Source of the DNA: Cytophagales bacterium
Lineage (GTDB): Bacteria > Bacteroidota > Bacteroidia > Cytophagales > Spirosomataceae
Direction: 5' to 3'
Assembly (NCBI GenBank): GCA_028868395.1
Contig: JAGWUO010000026.1
Span: 1 to 9,358, forward strand
Length of the DNA: 9,358 nucleotides
Position numbers and translations under genes: made by a program
Notes under the pieces: model-generated
What the model was told of the DNA's origin: nothing
The model's input: only the letters and a program-made list of their open reading frames with translations
Database searches by the model: none
Part shown: in pieces, positions 6,871-9,358 of the stretch
How the letters are laid out: every line of letters begins with the position of its first letter
Numbering within the stretch: position 1 is the stretch's first letter

Positions 6871-7815
6871 TTATTTTACCTCGAATGCGCCAGTTCCGAT
6901 TTGGAAACCTTCTGCATATAATTCTACCGTATATTTTCCTGGCTTGTAAGCAACGCCACCGCGTGGGTAAGTTACCGCTACGGTTTGGCCATCGTTTGTA
7001 TAATCAAAAGATTGCTTAGCGGTGTAGGTTAATTCTTTTCCGTTGATGGTGATACGGCCAGAACCGATTGCTTCGTCAGATAAAGTAGCGCCTTCGCCAT
7101 CTAATACGCGAACGTAAACCGTCTTGCTTTCTAACTTCGTGATAGGGTTTGTTGCTAGGCTAAATACCACTTTTAATTTCTCGATTTTCTTTCCGTTCAA
7201 ACGAGCTCTTTCCGTTTCTTTACCCTTCGCGTTCACTGCTAAAACTTTCAAGTTTTGCGCTTTTAAAGCTGCAGCGATGCTAACCTTGCGTGCTAATTCT
7301 TTATTGCGTTGGCTAACCGAAGAAAGCGTATCGTTTAACGTTTGGTTTTGTGTTTTTAAACCAGAGTTCTCTGTGTTTAACGTGGCGTTTTGCGTTGTTA
7401 AGGTTTGATTGCTCTCAGTTAGAATACCGTTTTGCTTTTTCAATTCAACGATTTCGCTGTCTTTGGTTGTCAAAACCGCGTTGTATTCCTTGATTTTCGC
7501 TTCATAAGAGGCGATCGTTGCGTGGTTTGAATTCTTTAAAGACGCTTTGTCTTGTTCTAATTGAACTTTCAATGCTTCTAAATCAGCTACTTGACCACCT
7601 AGCGATTTGATCTCGGCGATTTTAGCGTCTAATTGCGTAGAAATCGAGTCTAAAGAAGAGCGTGTATTCGCTAATTCGGTTGCTTTTTGTTCGATTTGTG
7701 ATGCTTGATCTTTCGTCGTTTGATACGAACGGAAGTACAAAACTCCTAATACTGCCGTTAGCACAGCTAAGACAATCAGGGCGGTTTTGGAATTGTTGTT
7801 AGGCGATTGTTCCAT
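6871..7815 (-). CDS. Membrane-anchored coiled-coil protein of unknown function
   Basis: This 314-residue protein is of a type common in Bacteroidota and often mislabelled as SMC-like; its function is not known to me. A short N-terminal tail (MEQSPNNNSK) precedes one hydrophobic segment (residues 11-28, TALIVLAVLTAVLGVLYF). A long coiled coil follows, from about 38 to 178. Within it, residues 129-164 are strikingly regular: Asn at 129, 136, 143, 150 and 157 and Leu at 132, 139, 146, 153 and 160, i.e. Asn at 'a' and Leu at 'd' in five consecutive heptads. The C-terminal part (about 180-314) is beta-rich (KLKVVFSLATNPI, KTVYVRVLDGEG, GKYTVELYAEGFQIGTGAFEVK) and looks like an Ig-like sandwich. 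It is probably anchored in the inner membrane; the side on which the coil lies cannot be read with confidence. The start at 7815 is preferred over an in-frame ATG at 7884, because the longer version adds 23 atypical residues (MWTLFCSFAA...) and would cover the candidate promoter. The gene ends 24 bases before a strong terminator. Confidence 0.88.
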   Translation of the reverse strand: MEQSPNNNSKTALIVLAVLTAVLGVLYFRSYQTTKDQASQIEQKATELANTRSSLDSISTQLDAKIAEIKSLGGQVADLEALKVQLEQDKASLKNSNHATIASYEAKIKEYNAVLTTKDSEIVELKKQNGILTESNQTLTTQNATLNTENSGLKTQNQTLNDTLSSVSQRNKELARKVSIAAALKAQNLKVLAVNAKGKETERARLNGKKIEKLKVVFSLATNPITKLESKTVYVRVLDGEGATLSDEAIGSGRITINGKELTYTAKQSFDYTNDGQTVAVTYPRGGVAYKPGKYTVELYAEGFQIGTGAFEVK

Positions 7816-7859
7816 TTGGTATAAATTGATTTTTAAGGGTTTATATTTTTTTATTGCGG

Positions 7860-7867
7860 CAAAACTA
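7860..7867 (-). promoter_or_regulatory. Possible -7 promoter element for the coiled-coil gene
   Basis: On the minus strand, TAGTTTTG (7867 down to 7860) matches TAnnTTTG and lies about 45 bases before the chosen start at 7815. I found no TTG at the expected distance upstream, so only half of the promoter pattern is supported. The 122-base divergent gap (7816-7937) must also hold the nadB promoter, for which I see only imperfect matches. Confidence 0.3.
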
Positions 7868-7937
7868 CAAAATAAAGTCCACATTTTGGGTGGTATTTCG
7901 GATTGAAGGCTCTTTTTGATTAATTTGCACTACCTAA

Positions 7938-9358
7938 ATGAATCCTATGCCCACATACGACTTTATTGTCATTGGTTCTGGAATTGCTGGTTTATCCTAT
8001 TCGGTAAAGGTGGCGGATTATTTTCAGCAACGTCAAATTCCCATTAAAATTGCTTTGATTACCAAAACCGTGGCCGAAGAAACGAACACGAAGTATGCCC
8101 AAGGGGGGATTGCAACGGTTTGGGATTCAGCTGATTCTTTTGAAAAGCATATTGATGATACCATGGTGGCGGGGGACTTTGTAAGTGATCGCAAAGTAGT
8201 GGAAATTGTAGTGAAAGAAGCGCCAGAACGTTTGAAGGAATTGATTGCTTATGGCACGGATTTTGATCGCCAAGCGGACGGAAGTTTTGATCTTGTCAAA
8301 GAGGGAGGTCACTCAGATAAACGTATTTTGCACCACAAAGATTCGACCGGTAATGAAATTGAACGGGCTTTATTAGCCAAAGTCAAGTCTTATGACTGCG
8401 TGGATTTCTTTACTCATTACTTCGCCGTTGACTTAATTACTCAGCACCATTTAGGCGAAAAAGTAACGAAGGATACGCCGGGTAAGAAGTGTTTTGGGGT
8501 TTATGTATTGAACCTCAAGACAAATAAAATTGAAACTTTTTTAGGGAAAACTACGCTATTAGCAACGGGTGGAATTGGTCAAGTCTATCAATCAACCACT
8601 AATCCGACGATTGCGACCGGGGACGGAATCGCCATGGCTTATCGCGCCAAAGCCTTCGTTCAAGGGATGGAATTCATTCAATTTCACCCGACAGCCCTTT
8701 ATAACCCAGGAAAGAAGCCTTCTTTTTTAATTTCTGAAGCCGTTCGTGGCCACGGAGGTATTTTGAAGAATCAAGACGGTTCGACTTTTATGGAAAAGTA
8801 CGATTCGCGTCTTTCGTTAGCCCCTCGAGATATTGTGGCGAGAGCGATTGACTCGGAGATGAAGAAGAATGGAACGGATCACGTTTTTTTAGATACCCGA
8901 CACATTCCTAAAGAGGAGATTCTACAGCATTTTCCGATGATCTACAACCATTGTCTGAAGGTGTTGGGGATTGATATGTCGCAAGAAATGATTCCGGTCG
9001 TTCCCGCACAACACTATTTATGTGGCGGAATAATCGTGAATGAATATAGTCAAACAAACATAGAAAATCTCTATGCCGCGGGCGAATGCTCGTTCACAGG
9101 ATTGCATGGGGCGAATCGTTTGGCCTCCAATTCCCTTTTAGAAGCGATCGTTTTTGCACACCGCGCTTTCGAGAAATCGGTGGCTGAATATGGAACCCAA
9201 ATTTTACCAGACGGTATTCCTTCCTGGAATGATGACGGCACACGTCATCCAGAGGAGATGGTTCTAGTGACCGAGATGACCCGTGAGCTAGAGTCGATTA
9301 TGTCGAATTACGTGGGGATTGTTCGCACGGATCGTCGTTTAAAAAGAGCCTATGATCG
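7938..9358 (+). CDS. nadB: L-aspartate oxidase NadB (3' end outside window)
   Basis: NadB oxidises L-aspartate to iminoaspartate with FAD, the first step of de novo NAD synthesis; NadA then makes quinolinate. It is a soluble cytoplasmic flavoprotein. The visible part has 473 codons of a usual 520-540, with no stop before the window edge. The FAD-binding Rossmann motif is at residues 10-20 (IVIGSGIAGLS). Further signatures are KYAQGGIATV (52-61), EGGHS with Glu122, HHKDSTGNEIERAL (132-145), ATGGIGQVY (209-217), QFHPTALY with His250, APRDIVARA with Arg297, PAQHYLCGGI with His359, and GECSFTGLHGANRLASNSLL with Arg394. These His and Arg residues correspond to the substrate-binding and catalytic residues of the succinate dehydrogenase/NadB flavoprotein family. 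The C-terminal helical domain begins before the cut. Two in-frame ATGs (7938 and 7947) are possible starts; the second gives MPTYDFIVIG and is equally plausible. The gene is divergent from the coiled-coil gene. Confidence 0.97.
   Translation, partial: MNPMPTYDFIVIGSGIAGLSYSVKVADYFQQRQIPIKIALITKTVAEETNTKYAQGGIATVWDSADSFEKHIDDTMVAGDFVSDRKVVEIVVKEAPERLKELIAYGTDFDRQADGSFDLVKEGGHSDKRILHHKDSTGNEIERALLAKVKSYDCVDFFTHYFAVDLITQHHLGEKVTKDTPGKKCFGVYVLNLKTNKIETFLGKTTLLATGGIGQVYQSTTNPTIATGDGIAMAYRAKAFVQGMEFIQFHPTALYNPGKKPSFLISEAVRGHGGILKNQDGSTFMEKYDSRLSLAPRDIVARAIDSEMKKNGTDHVFLDTRHIPKEEILQHFPMIYNHCLKVLGIDMSQEMIPVVPAQHYLCGGIIVNEYSQTNIENLYAAGECSFTGLHGANRLASNSLLEAIVFAHRAFEKSVAEYGTQILPDGIPSWNDDGTRHPEEMVLVTEMTRELESIMSNYVGIVRTDRRLKRAYD

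Noticed and set aside
7124..7408. Plus-strand open frame of 94 codons
   Set aside because: It is antisense to the coiled-coil gene, with composition explained by the repetitive heptads on the other strand.
7816..7884. N-terminal extension of the coiled-coil protein from the ATG at 7884
   Set aside because: The added residues are unlike the family, and the region is A/T-rich with a candidate -7 promoter element. The ATG at 7815 gives a normal short tail before the membrane segment.
7903..7927. nadB promoter (TTG at 7903 with TTAATTTG at 7920)
   Set aside because: The -7 match is imperfect and the spacing of 14 bases is too short for the Bacteroidota pattern.

Overview
The window reads as a chromosomal segment from a member of the Bacteroidota, most likely Cytophagales. 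The evidence is the Bacteroidota-type TamB, a membrane-anchored coiled-coil protein of a kind common in that phylum, the lack of clear Shine-Dalgarno sequences, and a candidate promoter matching the phylum's TTG / TAnnTTTG pattern. Protein identities are from motif recognition by eye. No database search was possible.

Layout, left to right. (1) The 3' part of purA (adenylosuccinate synthetase) is followed 9 bases later by a small unrecognised gene of 162 codons whose C-terminus weakly resembles the psi subunit of DNA polymerase III. (2) A dense array of tiny hairpins lies in the convergent gap at about 1082-1312, between that gene and tsaD. (3) tsaD (tRNA t6A synthesis) is on the minus strand. 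(4) tamB, a 1493-codon gene for an envelope assembly protein, starts only 32 bases from tsaD and runs divergently. (5) An intrinsic terminator lies between tamB and the next convergent gene. (6) A minus-strand gene encodes a single-pass membrane protein with a long coiled coil and a beta-rich C-terminal domain. (7) Divergent from it is nadB (L-aspartate oxidase), cut by the right edge of the window.

The genes serve unrelated housekeeping tasks: purine synthesis, tRNA modification, outer-membrane biogenesis and NAD synthesis. They do not look like one pathway or an accessory island. I see no mobile element, CRISPR array, phage gene or RNA gene.

The most unusual feature is the hairpin array. 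A fixed six-base linker (TTAGTC) alternates with 9-13 base mini-palindromes. Their stem sequences differ from unit to unit, yet nearly every stem is still self-complementary. The spacing is nearly always 19 bases. The array switches orientation in the middle, so that transcripts leaving either flanking gene read linker-hairpin in the same sense. Its outer units supply the stop codons of both genes and the last residues of TsaD.
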